DNA of 57,479 nt from an uncultured Cellulophaga sp. (GTDB taxonomy: Bacteria; Bacteroidota; Bacteroidia; Flavobacteriales; Flavobacteriaceae): assembly GCA_947491225.1 (NCBI GenBank), contig CANLIE010000019.1, positions 1-57,479 on the forward strand, in the 5' to 3' direction. How positions within the stretch are numbered: position 1 is the first letter of the stretch; the number at the start of each line of letters is the position of its first letter. Positions 46,801-54,881 of this stretch are shown here, one piece after another. The position numbers and the translations under genes were made by a program. The notes beneath the pieces were generated by a model. That model had not been told where the DNA came from. It did not search any database and saw only the letters and a program-made list of their open reading frames with translations.

Positions 46801-47560
46801 ATTACGAAGAACCAAAGAGCAAGTAGCTACAGAATTACCATCAAAAACAGAACAATTTCTGTATTGCACTATGGGTAAAGAGCAACGTAAGTTGTATGAA
46901 GCTTATAAAAATAAATATAAGAATTATTTACTGGGAAAAATTGAAGATGATGGATTGGGTAAATCTAAAATGTATGTTTTAGAAGGATTAACTAAACTAC
47001 GCCAAATATGTGACTCCCCAAGTTTATTGAGTGATGAGGAAGAGTATACTAATGAATCTGTAAAAATTGATGAATTAGTAAAACATATTACAGAAAAAAC
47101 AAATGACCATAAAATTTTAATTTTTTCTCAATTTGTAAAAATGTTAAACCTAATCAAAAATAGATTAAATGAATTAGAAATTAAATACGAGTATTTAGAT
47201 GGAAAAACAAAAAACCGTCAAGAGAAGGTTGATAATTTTCAAAATAATGAAGATACAAGAGTATTTTTAATTAGTTTAAAAGCCGGAGGAACAGGATTAA
47301 ACCTAACCGCAGCTGATTATGTATACATTGTTGACCCTTGGTGGAATCCAGCAGTAGAAGCACAAGCTATAGATAGATGCTATAGAATAGGACAAAAGAA
47401 AAAGGTAATGGCATATAAAATGATTTGTAAAGATACTATTGAAGAAAAAATAGTAACACATCAACAAAATAAAAAACAAGTATCCAATGATTTAATACAA
47501 ACAGAAGACAGCTATGTTAAATCATTAAATAAAGAATCTATTCAAGAACTCTTTAGCTAA
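43847..47560 (+). CDS. SNF2-family helicase/ATPase with two SWIM zinc fingers
   Basis: 1237 aa. Two SWIM-type zinc motifs lie near the N-terminus (CTCPFDHGPICKH and CTCIGVNKTLCKH). A long middle region of about 500 residues has no recognised domain. The SNF2 ATPase lies at the C-terminus: motif I DDMGLGKT, motif II DESQ, motif III TGTPIEN, motif V GGTGLNLT and motif VI QAIDRCYRIGQ. Such proteins remodel protein-DNA complexes. The gene sits in the thiamine operon, nine bases after a thi gene and just before the broken thiD, with no evident link to thiamine. It was probably inserted there. Confidence 0.9.
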   Translation: MSIKNKELKEYIRSNTTSTIRSRGNALEVINLRFSEDSNSARAFVIGSMKYEVNFYGLKSGLLLSTCTCPFDHGPICKHEVAVANAIDEFSTTEQISPISEKTTYSKTKPYVLPFNDLTDISDKVLQKNTTKIAYRERNGWNLDIEEINLNHRTIDAIVLDHYSTDGNRKKSVTLKIEEDALHLTCTCIGVNKTLCKHQARLLYKLREDSPHVFLSEEKINEIKKEKIKEYGFSLDDPTISDYFDFKISRNGIDIYPKQKGIQRLSNFNDFSIITEELLNDEQIISSILPQKTKKKIKKEGIAIAVTLANPSKYSQALSLTPLKGNLNAQQELSSKIVEIDASDYLINKNEFSIQEQSTLDYVFRLTEYALSHKSNPKDTYGADKIIIEELKKIIPSLKGIPLYLLKSTYKIAKRDLIPITISLDSPKISFKLIEEESFYLLESYITINGKKAKISNRNLGDNFLLLQVKNNYYLIKSIAEAKTIFLFRKNPELRFPKLDYANYYTKLIQPLSEKYTVEIEGLKLKKQKPTNPFKKQLFLSSFEEYIIFKPAIGYQSQTIQLSSKKQFKSINNGSSFIVSRDKKLEQSFKNYLKTLHPDFLTQDDGFLFLSEENFIKNTWFINFFETLKQDEIEVFGYNNLKLKYNQNKPNINITVSSDIDWFDVNITVTFGDQIVGLKDLKKNIINKDKYIPLKDGSIGILPEEWLEKYLHLFRSGEVKKDSIGVSKYQFSVVDTLYEELQNENNLFDEHIKIKEKIANFDAISNIRQPRGLNAKLRSYQKEGIKWLNFLDDFKLGGCLADDMGLGKTLQVISFIKHLKTKNKSKIPHLIIVPTSLVFNWNEEVQKFCPDLKVFTLTGTNRDKNTTNFKNYDIILTTYGIIINDIDYLKKYKFNYIILDESQAIKNPNSKRFKGVRLLKAENRLVLTGTPIENNTFDLYAQMTFINPGLLGGINHFKKEYATAIDKNKDKKAAKELKSLIDPFLLRRTKEQVATELPSKTEQFLYCTMGKEQRKLYEAYKNKYKNYLLGKIEDDGLGKSKMYVLEGLTKLRQICDSPSLLSDEEEYTNESVKIDELVKHITEKTNDHKILIFSQFVKMLNLIKNRLNELEIKYEYLDGKTKNRQEKVDNFQNNEDTRVFLISLKAGGTGLNLTAADYVYIVDPWWNPAVEAQAIDRCYRIGQKKKVMAYKMICKDTIEEKIVTHQQNKKQVSNDLIQTEDSYVKSLNKESIQELFS

Positions 47561-47592
47561 CAAAAAAATAAAAACAGAAACCATCTAAAAGA

Positions 47593-47857
47593 TTGAAACA
47601 AAACACATACATACTAACAATAACTAATCATAATCCGTTAGGTAGAAGAGGAATAACATCAGACATTAAAACATTTGAAGCTCATAGTTTATCTGTACAC
47701 ACATCACTTACTATTCTAAATGGTATATTTCTTAAACATTGTGAGTGGATTTCTGTTGAAGTGATATTTAAACAAATAGAAACATTATTTGAACGTTTAA
47801 ATTCCTGTTGTTAAAATAGGCAATACAGAAAGCATATTTTATGAAGTATGGAATTAG
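47593..47857 (+). pseudogene. thiD: Truncated, frameshifted thiD (HMP kinase) remnant
   Basis: The open frame at 47593-47814 reads YILTITNHNPLGRRG, SDIKTFEAHSLSVHTSL, then WISVEVIFKQIETLFERL. This is the N-terminal quarter of ThiD (normally LTIAG-D-SGGAG-ADIKTFEA...). A frame slip near 47801 continues as IPVVKIGN, matching ThiD's VVKIG. Nothing of the remaining 180 or so residues is recognisable. The Gly-rich start is damaged (RRG), so it cannot be active. It lies between the helicase gene and thiE, where thiD is expected. Confidence 0.8.
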
Positions 47858-48082
47858 AAACTGACGCTAGAAACTAAGCGTTATAAAGAACAATTTTTAA
47901 GTAGTTATCCTAAGCTATTGCACTTATTCTGAAATTCAGAATAAAAATTAAGAGGTTAGAACATAATTTTTATAGTATAGTAAAAAATCATTAAAAAAAA
48001 TAAAAAACGTAACTAAGTAACATATTAAAAACTTACTTCCATAGTATGCAAAAAAACGATACAACCTCTTAATTTCTAAAAA
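47858..48082. other. Degenerate spacer between broken thiD and thiE
   Basis: No gene. AT-rich, with a short hairpin TTCTGAATTTCAGAA near 47928-47942. It probably holds eroded thiD sequence. Confidence 0.4.
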
Positions 48083-48733
48083 ATGACAATTAGCAAGTTA
48101 CAGTATATAAGTCAAGGAGAAACTCCAGAAGTACATTTAGCAAACATACAAAAGGCTTGCTCTTCTGGTATAGAATGGGTGCAACTTAGATTAAAAAATG
48201 TTAATCAAGATACTCTTTTACAAACAGCAATAAAAGCAAGAGAAATAACTGCTCATTTTCAGACTAGATTACTAATAAACGACCATTACAAAATTGCTAA
48301 AGAGGTAAAAGCAGATGGTGTGCACTTAGGCAAAACCGATGCTTGTCCAACAGAAGCAAGAGAGTATTTAGGCAAATGGGTTAGTATTGGTGGTACAGCA
48401 AACACGTTAGAAGATTGCGAAAATTTAATAAAAAAGGGAGTAGATTATATTGGTCTAGGTCCGTTTAAATTTACAACCACCAAAACAAACTTAAGTCCAA
48501 CTTTAGGTCTAGAAGGTTACCAAGCCATTTTAGACGAGTTAAAAACAGATACTCCAATAATTGCTATTGGTGGCATAACAATAGTAGATGTTCCAGATTT
48601 ATTAAAAATAGGAATTTACGGTATTGCTGTATCAGGAGAAATTACAGGCAACTTTAATAACATTGCTACTTTAAACAACATACTTAGTACACCAGCAACG
48701 CAAGAACAGGTGTATAAATTTGACAAAAAATAA
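48083..48733 (+). CDS. thiE: Thiamine phosphate synthase ThiE
   Basis: Joins hydroxymethylpyrimidine diphosphate and thiazole phosphate to give thiamine phosphate. 216 aa with all usual motifs: [45 protein letters not shown] and IAIGGI. This is the canonical copy, unlike the TenI-like gene upstream. It is followed six bases later by thiG. Confidence 0.95.
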   Translation: MTISKLQYISQGETPEVHLANIQKACSSGIEWVQLRLKNVNQDTLLQTAIKAREITAHFQTRLLINDHYKIAKEVKADGVHLGKTDACPTEAREYLGKWVSIGGTANTLEDCENLIKKGVDYIGLGPFKFTTTKTNLSPTLGLEGYQAILDELKTDTPIIAIGGITIVDVPDLLKIGIYGIAVSGEITGNFNNIATLNNILSTPATQEQVYKFDKK

Positions 48734-48738
48734 AAACG

Positions 48739-49512
48739 ATGAATGATAATTTAAAAATAGACGACAAGACGTTTACATCTCGTTTGTTTACTGGAACTGG
48801 AAAATTTAGCTCTTCAACAGTTATGAAAGATGCTTTATTAGCCTCAGAAAGTGAACTGGTTACTGTTGCGTTAAAGCGTGTAGATGTTGCTAATGAGAAT
48901 GATGATATTTTATCGCACTTAAATCATTCTAGAATACATTTATTACCGAATACTTCTGGCGTAAGAAATGCCAAGGAAGCTGTTTTTGCTGCGCAATTAT
49001 CTAGAGAAGCATTAGAAACAAATTGGGTAAAATTAGAAATTCATCCAGATCCAAAATATTTATTACCAGACCCCATAGAAACTTTAAAAGCCGCTGAAGA
49101 ATTGGTAAAACAAGGCTTTGTAGTTATGCCATACATACACGCAGATCCTGTTTTATGTAAACGCTTAGAAGATGTTGGCGTACAATGTGTAATGCCCTTG
49201 GGCGCACCAATTGGCAGTAACAAAGGCTTAAAGACTGTAGATTTTTTAGAAATAATTATATCGCAAAGTAATGTTCCTGTAATTGTAGATGCAGGTATAG
49301 GCGCTCCTTCTCACGCTGCTTATGCAATGGAGTTAGGTGCAGATGCAGTTTTAGTTAATACAGCAATTGCAGTATCACAAAACCCTATTGCAATGGCAAA
49401 TGCTTTTAGACTTGCTGTAGAGGCTGGTCGTTTAGCGTACAATGCAAAATTAGCTCCAGTGAGGCAAACAGCAGAAGCAAGTTCACCTTTAACCTCTTTT
49501 TTAAATGAGTAA
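48739..49512 (+). CDS. thiG: Thiazole synthase ThiG
   Basis: Forms the thiazole phosphate ring from deoxyxylulose phosphate, dehydroglycine and ThiS thiocarboxylate. 257 aa with [12 protein letters not shown], the catalytic Lys in [22 protein letters not shown] and [20 protein letters not shown]. It overlaps thiH by eight bases; ThiG and ThiH form a complex. Confidence 0.97.
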   Translation: MNDNLKIDDKTFTSRLFTGTGKFSSSTVMKDALLASESELVTVALKRVDVANENDDILSHLNHSRIHLLPNTSGVRNAKEAVFAAQLSREALETNWVKLEIHPDPKYLLPDPIETLKAAEELVKQGFVVMPYIHADPVLCKRLEDVGVQCVMPLGAPIGSNKGLKTVDFLEIIISQSNVPVIVDAGIGAPSHAAYAMELGADAVLVNTAIAVSQNPIAMANAFRLAVEAGRLAYNAKLAPVRQTAEASSPLTSFLNE

Positions 49513-50614
49513 TTTTACTTCGCTTTTTAATAGTTATAATTGGGATACAATAGTTACAGATATCTACAATAAAACAGCGGTAGATGTAGTAGCTGCTTTA
49601 GAAAGTAACAAACGTACTCTAGAAGATTTTAAAGCACTAATTTCTCCAGCTGCCAAACCTTATTTAGAAGAAATGGCGCAACTAAGCAGTGCGTTAACTA
49701 AAAAGCGCTTTGGCAATACTATGCAAATGTATGCTCCTATGTACTTAAGTAATGAGTGCCAAAACATATGTACATATTGTGGTTTTAGTTTAACCAACAA
49801 AATACCAAGACGTACACTAACAGATTCTGAAATTTTAAAGGAAGCAGCCTTTTTAAAAAGCAAAGGGTATAACCATATTTTACTAGTTACTGGCGAAGCA
49901 AATAAAACCGTTGGTGTAGATTATATAAATAATGCCATTAAAATTCTAAAAAAAGAGTTTGCAAATATTACTATTGAAGTACAGCCGTTAGACCAAGACG
50001 AATATGAATTACTTGTTAAAAATGGCTTGTATGCCGTATTGGTGTACCAAGAAACATACCATAGAGACGAGTACAAAAAACACCACCCTAAAGGCAAAAA
50101 ATCTAATTTTGATTATCGTTTAGAAACTCCTGACCGCTTAGGGAAAGCTGGTGTGCATAAAATTGGCGTAGGTGCTTTATTTGGATTAGAAGATTGGCGA
50201 GCAGACAGTTTTTTTACCGCATTACATTTACAGTATTTACAAAAAACATATTGGCAAACTAAATACTCTATCTCTTTTCCTAGGTTACGCCCACACACAG
50301 GAGGCTTAGAACCAAAAGTAATTATGGAAGATGCTGATTTAGTACAATTAATATGCGCCTATCGTTTGCTAGACGAAGATGTAGAACTATCTATGTCTAC
50401 CAGAGAAAGCGAAAAATTTAGGAATAATATTATCAATTTAGGCATCACATCTATTAGCGCAGAATCTAAAACAAACCCTGGAGGTTATGTTGTAGAACCA
50501 CAATCTTTAGAACAATTTGAAATCTCTGATGAGCGCAGCACAGAGCTTATTGCAAAAATGTTACAAGAAAAGGGTTTTGAAGTAGTTTGGAAAGACTGGG
50601 AAAATGCTTGGTAA
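49505..50614 (+). CDS. thiH: 2-iminoacetate synthase ThiH
   Basis: Radical-SAM tyrosine lyase that makes dehydroglycine for ThiG. 369 aa with the cluster motif CQNICTYC in [13 protein letters not shown], plus [11 protein letters not shown]. It is the last recognisable gene of the thi operon. The thiF usually found nearby is absent; the next gene is on the other strand. Confidence 0.95.
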   Translation: MSNFTSLFNSYNWDTIVTDIYNKTAVDVVAALESNKRTLEDFKALISPAAKPYLEEMAQLSSALTKKRFGNTMQMYAPMYLSNECQNICTYCGFSLTNKIPRRTLTDSEILKEAAFLKSKGYNHILLVTGEANKTVGVDYINNAIKILKKEFANITIEVQPLDQDEYELLVKNGLYAVLVYQETYHRDEYKKHHPKGKKSNFDYRLETPDRLGKAGVHKIGVGALFGLEDWRADSFFTALHLQYLQKTYWQTKYSISFPRLRPHTGGLEPKVIMEDADLVQLICAYRLLDEDVELSMSTRESEKFRNNIINLGITSISAESKTNPGGYVVEPQSLEQFEISDERSTELIAKMLQEKGFEVVWKDWENAW

Positions 50615-50687
50615 GTAAGTTACCCCGTATAAAAGTAAACATATATTAAGTACACCAACAAGGCTATTATATAAAATATAGCTTTTG

Positions 50688-50882
50688 TTAAAATAGAATT
50701 AAAAGGGTGCACGACAAATTTCCCATTTGTTTCAGTATCCCTTCTATTCTTGGCGGATCTCCTTCTGAGTTATCGTATAGAGAAATCCAGTTACTGCATC
50801 TATGACCCTCTAGTTTTTTAATAATCTCTTTAGGTTCAATATAAAAATATTGCCATAGTACGACCGCCTTACAAAATAGCAT
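50688..50882 (-). CDS. Hypothetical protein, possibly a truncated immunity-like gene
   Basis: 64 aa, not recognised. It begins six bases after the stop of the 168-residue gene and reads through a polar segment GHRCSNWISLYDNSEGDPPR. It has no signal or membrane helix, and the last residues (LSCTLLILF) look like read-through of a lost end. It is last in a run of small minus-strand genes of immunity type. It may be a shortened gene. Confidence 0.45.
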   Translation of the reverse strand: MLFCKAVVLWQYFYIEPKEIIKKLEGHRCSNWISLYDNSEGDPPRIEGILKQMGNLSCTLLILF

Positions 50883-50888
50883 TGCTTC

Positions 50889-51395
50889 TTAATATTGATC
50901 CAAATCAACTGTTATAGGAAAATACACCCCATTATCATAAAAATATATTGGAAAAGGATACTCCATTGGATAACGATAAAAACAACCAAAGGGACCATCA
51001 TCACTATGTGCTGAACGTTGAAAATAATTAAGGCGTTCTAAATCCAACTTCTCCTGATCATCCTTGAATACCATATTGTAAGGTTCCCAAAACGTAGATG
51101 GTAATACAATTGGCATGTATAAATCATTTAAAAAAAAGCTGCCATATAAATAAGAAGTATTTTTGTCTAATATTTTTTCATTAGTCCAATCAATTTCACT
51201 TCCCGATATGAGCATGTAGTCCAAATCTTCCTTGATAATTTTAATCTTTTTATGATTCTTAATTCTTTTAAAGTAATCGTTAAGATCCAAATCTAATTCA
51301 TCATAAAAACTTAAATTAAAAGAGTCAATAGTTAACCTTTCATTTTCTCTACAATTATTTAAATTTTGACTAAATTTTTCTACAAATAATTTCAT
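50889..51395 (-). CDS. Hypothetical protein, candidate immunity protein
   Basis: 168 aa, soluble, acidic and rich in aromatic residues, without signal or membrane helices. No family recognised. Its ATG overlaps the TGA of the preceding open frame (ATGA), a coupling typical of toxin-tail/immunity pairs. It is intact while its upstream neighbour is a stump. The immunity role is inferred from context only. Confidence 0.6.
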   Translation of the reverse strand: MKLFVEKFSQNLNNCRENERLTIDSFNLSFYDELDLDLNDYFKRIKNHKKIKIIKEDLDYMLISGSEIDWTNEKILDKNTSYLYGSFFLNDLYMPIVLPSTFWEPYNMVFKDDQEKLDLERLNYFQRSAHSDDGPFGCFYRYPMEYPFPIYFYDNGVYFPITVDLDQY

Positions 51396-51583
51396 TTATC
51401 AAATACAATTTCACCATTCAACAATAGTCCATCAATTTTATTAAACCCCAGAACTTTTTCCGATTTTCTATTTGGTCGATCTTTATAAAAAGAATTAATT
51501 TTAATATTAAAATCAAATTGAGTCTTATATCTACCTCTTTGTTTTCGTACTTCATTCATCTGGGTAGTAATCAAATTCTTCAT
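51392..51583 (-). other. Hybrid frame: SMI1/KNR4 scar joined to a possible toxin C-terminal tail
   Basis: The frame opens at 51583 in the out-of-frame 3' part of the broken SMI1/KNR4 gene. From about 51556 its residues (NEVRKQRGRYKTQFDFNIK ... GLLLNGEIVFDK) are unrelated to that family. This basic tail of about 54 residues looks like the end of a larger protein whose 5' part was lost when the SMI1 fragment was joined to it. Its stop overlaps the start of the 168-residue gene. The reading as a toxin tail is inference. Confidence 0.5.
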
Positions 51584-51796
51584 ATAAACTTAGTACTTCA
51601 TCAATATGGTATATTATTAATGGGGTCTAAAACTATATAAACTACCCCCTTTTGAAAACATAAGAATTTGTTTGTAATCTTCTGGGATTTTGACATCAAA
51701 GGTTGTTTCTAAATTAGCTATTTCTTCTTCTGTGGCACTTCCAGAAAATGAGTTCCAACCATTTTGTTTTAATATTTCTATTATATCGTTTGTCAT
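51552..51796 (-). pseudogene. Broken third SMI1/KNR4 gene
   Basis: From the ATG at 51796 the frame matches the two intact copies (DIIEILKQNGWNSFSGSA ... IPEDYKQILMF-KGGSLYSF) and stops at 51617. A one-base slip continues the homology in the next frame as PLIIYHIDEVLSLYEEFDYY, ending at 51552. There the homology breaks off, well before the family's C-terminal half. Its start codon overlaps the stop of the copy upstream. Confidence 0.8.
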
Positions 51797-52224
51797 TATA
51801 AATTTATTTGTTTGTTTGAAATAATATCTATAATTAGGTCAGAAAGGCTCTCTGCTTCATATATAATGTTGTCATACCGTGCGTCATCCAGCCTAAAAAA
51901 AAGAATATTCATTTGTTCATCCCGTAAATCATACGCGTAAATGGTACTTCCTCCATCATTACCAAAAATTAAGGATTGAGGAATATCCTGGTAATAGTCA
52001 AATTCATCATATAGAACAAGAATTGTCTCTACAGGGTAAAATGTCAATGGTGTTTTAAAACCATACAAGCTTCCTCCATCAGAGAACCTAAGTAGTTTTT
52101 TATAATCTTCTGGAATTTTTGTGTTGAAAGTTTTTTCCAGATTTGCTATATCTTCTTCTGTGGCAACATTCGGAAAAGAATTCCAACCATTTTGTTTTAA
52201 TATTTCTATTATATCGTTTGTCAT
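51796..52224 (-). CDS. SMI1/KNR4 family protein (copy 2)
   Basis: 142 aa from the ATG at 52224. It has the family pattern NGWNSFPNVATEEDIANLE, IPEDYKKLLRFSDGG, IFGNDGGSTIYAYDLR and the C-terminal SLSDLIIDII. SMI1/KNR4 proteins often act as immunity proteins against contact-dependent or polymorphic toxins. It lies two bases after copy 1 and overlaps the broken copy 3. Its first 40 or so codons are nearly identical in places to the other copies, so it is a recent duplication. Confidence 0.88.
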   Translation of the reverse strand: MTNDIIEILKQNGWNSFPNVATEEDIANLEKTFNTKIPEDYKKLLRFSDGGSLYGFKTPLTFYPVETILVLYDEFDYYQDIPQSLIFGNDGGSTIYAYDLRDEQMNILFFRLDDARYDNIIYEAESLSDLIIDIISNKQINL

Positions 52225-52226
52225 TA

Positions 52227-52655
52227 TCAATTTATTTTTTTGTTTGAAACGACATCTAAAATTAGGTCAGAAAGACTCTCTGCTTCATAAATAATATTAT
52301 CATATCGTGCATCGCCTAGCCTAAAAAAAAGTATTCTCATTTGGTCATCCCGTAAATCATAGGCATAAATTGTCCCTCCGCCATCAGCACCAAAAATCAA
52401 AGATTCAGGAACATCCTGATAGTAATCAAATTCTTCATGCAAAACGAGTACTTCATCTATATGATATATAATTAATGGAGTCTGAAAATCACCTCTCAAA
52501 CTCCCTCCATTAGAGAACATTAACACTTGTTTGTAATCTTCAGGGATTTTAATTATGAACCTATCTTCTAGTTGATTGATATCATCAATTGTAGCTGGTT
52601 TAGAATTAGCATCCCAATTGTTTTGTTTTAGTATTTCTATTATATCCTTTGTCAT
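52227..52655 (-). CDS. SMI1/KNR4 family protein (copy 1)
   Basis: 142 aa with ITIKIPEDYKQ-type signature (IIKIPEDYKQVLMFSNGG), IFGADGGGTIYAYDLR and RLGDARYDNIIYEAESLSDL. It heads three tandem copies. It starts 12 bases after the end of a headless open frame on the same strand, the arrangement of toxin tail then immunity gene. The family is firm and immunity function is inferred. Confidence 0.88.
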   Translation of the reverse strand: MTKDIIEILKQNNWDANSKPATIDDINQLEDRFIIKIPEDYKQVLMFSNGGSLRGDFQTPLIIYHIDEVLVLHEEFDYYQDVPESLIFGADGGGTIYAYDLRDDQMRILFFRLGDARYDNIIYEAESLSDLILDVVSNKKIN

Positions 52656-52667
52656 AATTTTAATTTT

Positions 52668-52877
52668 TTAAGGTGTCCAGGCACCAAATAGAGATTGCAT
52701 TTCTGAAGGTGTTAATCGGGTTGCTAAAGTTCTGTAAATTCCTGCAAAATAAGTTTCGACTTCTGCCAGATATTGTGTTTTTACAGTTTGGGGTACACCC
52801 ATTTTATTCAAGTCACTGGTCAATGCTTTGCCTGAATTTGACTTGCGTGATAGTGCTTTTATGTGTTTCTGTAGTTT
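52668..52877 (-). pseudogene. Headless C-terminal stump of a larger protein, probably a toxin
   Basis: This frame has no usable start at its upstream edge (TGA at 52878-52880). It codes a well-formed C-terminus: SGKALTSDLNKMGVPQ, TQYLAEVETYFAGIYRTLA and TRLTPSEMQSLFGAWTP, then stop. Residue use looks like real coding sequence. It lies just upstream of SMI1/KNR4 copy 1. The family was not recognised; reading it as a polymorphic-toxin tail rests on position. Confidence 0.5.
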
Positions 52878-52921
52878 TCAATACTATTTAAACGCTTATT
52901 TTATTTATTAAATAAAGCTTA

Positions 52922-53935
52922 TCAAATTCTTAATAACCTTAACGCTTCTTCATCATTCATGTCCCGTGCAAAATCTATAGGACTTTGTCCGAAATTATTT
53001 TTAATGGTTGAGTCTGCTCCTCTACTCATAAGTAGCTCTACATTTTTTTTACTATTATTTGCTACTGCAAAATGTAAAGGTGTATACCCATCACTCTTCT
53101 TTTTTAAATTAGGATCTATTCCTGAATCTAAAATTTTGCCTAGTAATTCTGAATTATCTTCAGCACTGCTAAAATGTATTGCGGCTCCCATCTTATTATG
53201 AGAATAGGCAACATTTGCACCATTATCTATAAGAAAAATGCTTATATCGGTTAGTTTTTGGCTTATAGCATTCATCAAAACCGAAAGTCCATTGGATGCT
53301 ATTTTATTACAATCTGCACCTTCTTCGATTAATAGTTTACATAAATCTTTTGCTGCCATAGTCGAAGAACCCAATTCTTCTGCAGAGGGTACTATTGTCA
53401 GCGCAGATTCCAGAGGGCTTAATCCCTTTTTGTTAACCGCATTAACTTGTGCTCCATTATCTATTAATAACTTACCTACTGTTTCCGATAGGGCAATATG
53501 AAGAGGCGTATTTTTATTTTTATTTTCATTTTCGTTTACATCTCCTTCTTTTTCCAGAATCTTCTTTACCAATTCTGGCCAATTTTTATATACTGCCCAA
53601 TGCAAAGGGCTCCATTCTTTTGGCGTTCTTTTCAAATTAACATTAGCTCCTACATCTACCAAAGAAATCGCTATAATAGGTTCTTTAGCTCTTGTAGAGC
53701 CAAGAAAAAGAGTAAGGGGAGTATCTTTACTTTTGTCTCGCACATCTACCTTGGCTCCAGCTTTTAATAGTATATTAACTACTTCTGCTCTATTATTCTG
53801 TACAGCGCTATGTAAAAGACTTTTACCTTTTTGATCTTTTAAATCTGGGTCTAGTTGTAGTGCCAATAATTGTGTTACCCTATGTGCCTTTCCCTGCGCT
53901 ACAGCAAGAATTAGTTCTTTCTCGTTTGGATTCAT
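52922..53935 (-). CDS. Ankyrin-repeat protein
   Basis: 337 aa made of about nine ankyrin repeats from residue 30 to the end. Repeat motifs include KSLLHSAVQNNRAEVVNILL, TPLHIALSE, GLSPLESAL and YTPLHFAVANNSKKNVELL. There is no signal peptide, so it is probably cytoplasmic. Ankyrin proteins bind other proteins and are known as immunity proteins in polymorphic toxin loci. It sits between the toxin stump and the IS982-like remnant; the partner is unknown. Confidence 0.88.
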   Translation of the reverse strand: MNPNEKELILAVAQGKAHRVTQLLALQLDPDLKDQKGKSLLHSAVQNNRAEVVNILLKAGAKVDVRDKSKDTPLTLFLGSTRAKEPIIAISLVDVGANVNLKRTPKEWSPLHWAVYKNWPELVKKILEKEGDVNENENKNKNTPLHIALSETVGKLLIDNGAQVNAVNKKGLSPLESALTIVPSAEELGSSTMAAKDLCKLLIEEGADCNKIASNGLSVLMNAISQKLTDISIFLIDNGANVAYSHNKMGAAIHFSSAEDNSELLGKILDSGIDPNLKKKSDGYTPLHFAVANNSKKNVELLMSRGADSTIKNNFGQSPIDFARDMNDEEALRLLRI

Positions 53936-53956
53936 TTTTTACAATTTAAAAAGCTA

Positions 53957-54826
53957 TTCAAGTTAGTGAAAATATATTATTATGTCTGTGAAAAATTTGA
54001 AGAGAATTTACAGTTTAGGTGTCAACGCTTTAACAATAATAGTGTACCTAAACTCACAAATCAAGAAATTATAACCATATACCTATTTATGATGCATCAT
54101 CAAAGCATTTTTAAAATGAATAAAATACACCGATTTGCAAGGGAATATTTACTGGAATGGTCCAGATATATGGAGCTATCAATCCTTTAACAATAGACTC
54201 AACAGGATTTCCAGTATAATGAACTCCTTTGTGAAAACACTCTTATATGAATTCGCCCCAAAAGATTGCTCCAAGAGCTATAGTGTATTGGATTAAATGC
54301 CCATTATTACTTGCTCAGGAAAGCGTTCAGGGAAAGTAGCCTCCAGAAATTACTGACAAAGGCTATTGCTCTACAAAAAGCATATATTATTATGGAATGA
54401 AACTCCATATCTAGGGTTTTGTAACACTAATAAACTCCCTCATCCAGAACAAATGATATTCACACCTGCTTCTGTGAATGACCTTACCCTTTATAAAGAA
54501 GCTTGGTCTGAAATAGAAAACCGTACGTTCTTTGGTGATAAAATATATAATGACACTGCTTTTTTCAAAATATGAATGACACATTCAATTCTGAAATGTT
54601 AACTCCTGTAAAGACCATTAAAGGAGTAGCTGATGTTTTAAAAAAGTTCGATAGAGCTTGCAATGATTTGTATTCAAGAGCTGTGTCCAAAATTAGACAA
54701 CCTATTTAGGCACTGTTTAGTTGGCTTATTGAGAAAAAGCAAGTAAGGTCAGGTCTACAAAGGGCTTAAATCTTTATATCTATGGAAGGTTAGCAGCAGC
54801 TTTTATAACTCTAATATTTAAATCTT
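53957..54826 (+). pseudogene. Decayed IS982-like DDE transposase
   Basis: Pieces of a transposase appear in order in shifting frames: FRCQRFNNNSVPKLTNQEI, IYLFMMHHQSIF, YEFAPKDCSKS, MPIITCSGKRSGKVA, LGFCNTNKLPHPEQM, FTPASVNDLTLYKEAW, FFGDKIYNDTAFF, then MLTPVKTIKG and SRAVSKIRQPI. At least five frame changes or stops break it, so it is dead. The terminal repeats could not be placed. It lies between the ankyrin gene and an immunity-like gene. Confidence 0.8.
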
Positions 54827-54881
54827 GATTCGCATTATTAACAGATAACTATCATAGTAAACATAGAAATTTCAACCTCAG

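Noticed and set aside
51392-51583. The 63-residue frame as an ordinary standalone gene
   Set aside because: Its start lies inside the frameshifted SMI1 remnant, so only the part after about 51556 is likely to be genuine coding sequence.
52673-52891. Plus-strand open frame opposite the toxin stump
   Set aside because: The minus strand gives the better protein end and fits the gene order; the plus frame looks like its shadow.
54366-54575. Open frame of 69 residues as a separate small gene
   Set aside because: It is one segment of the broken IS982-like transposase.
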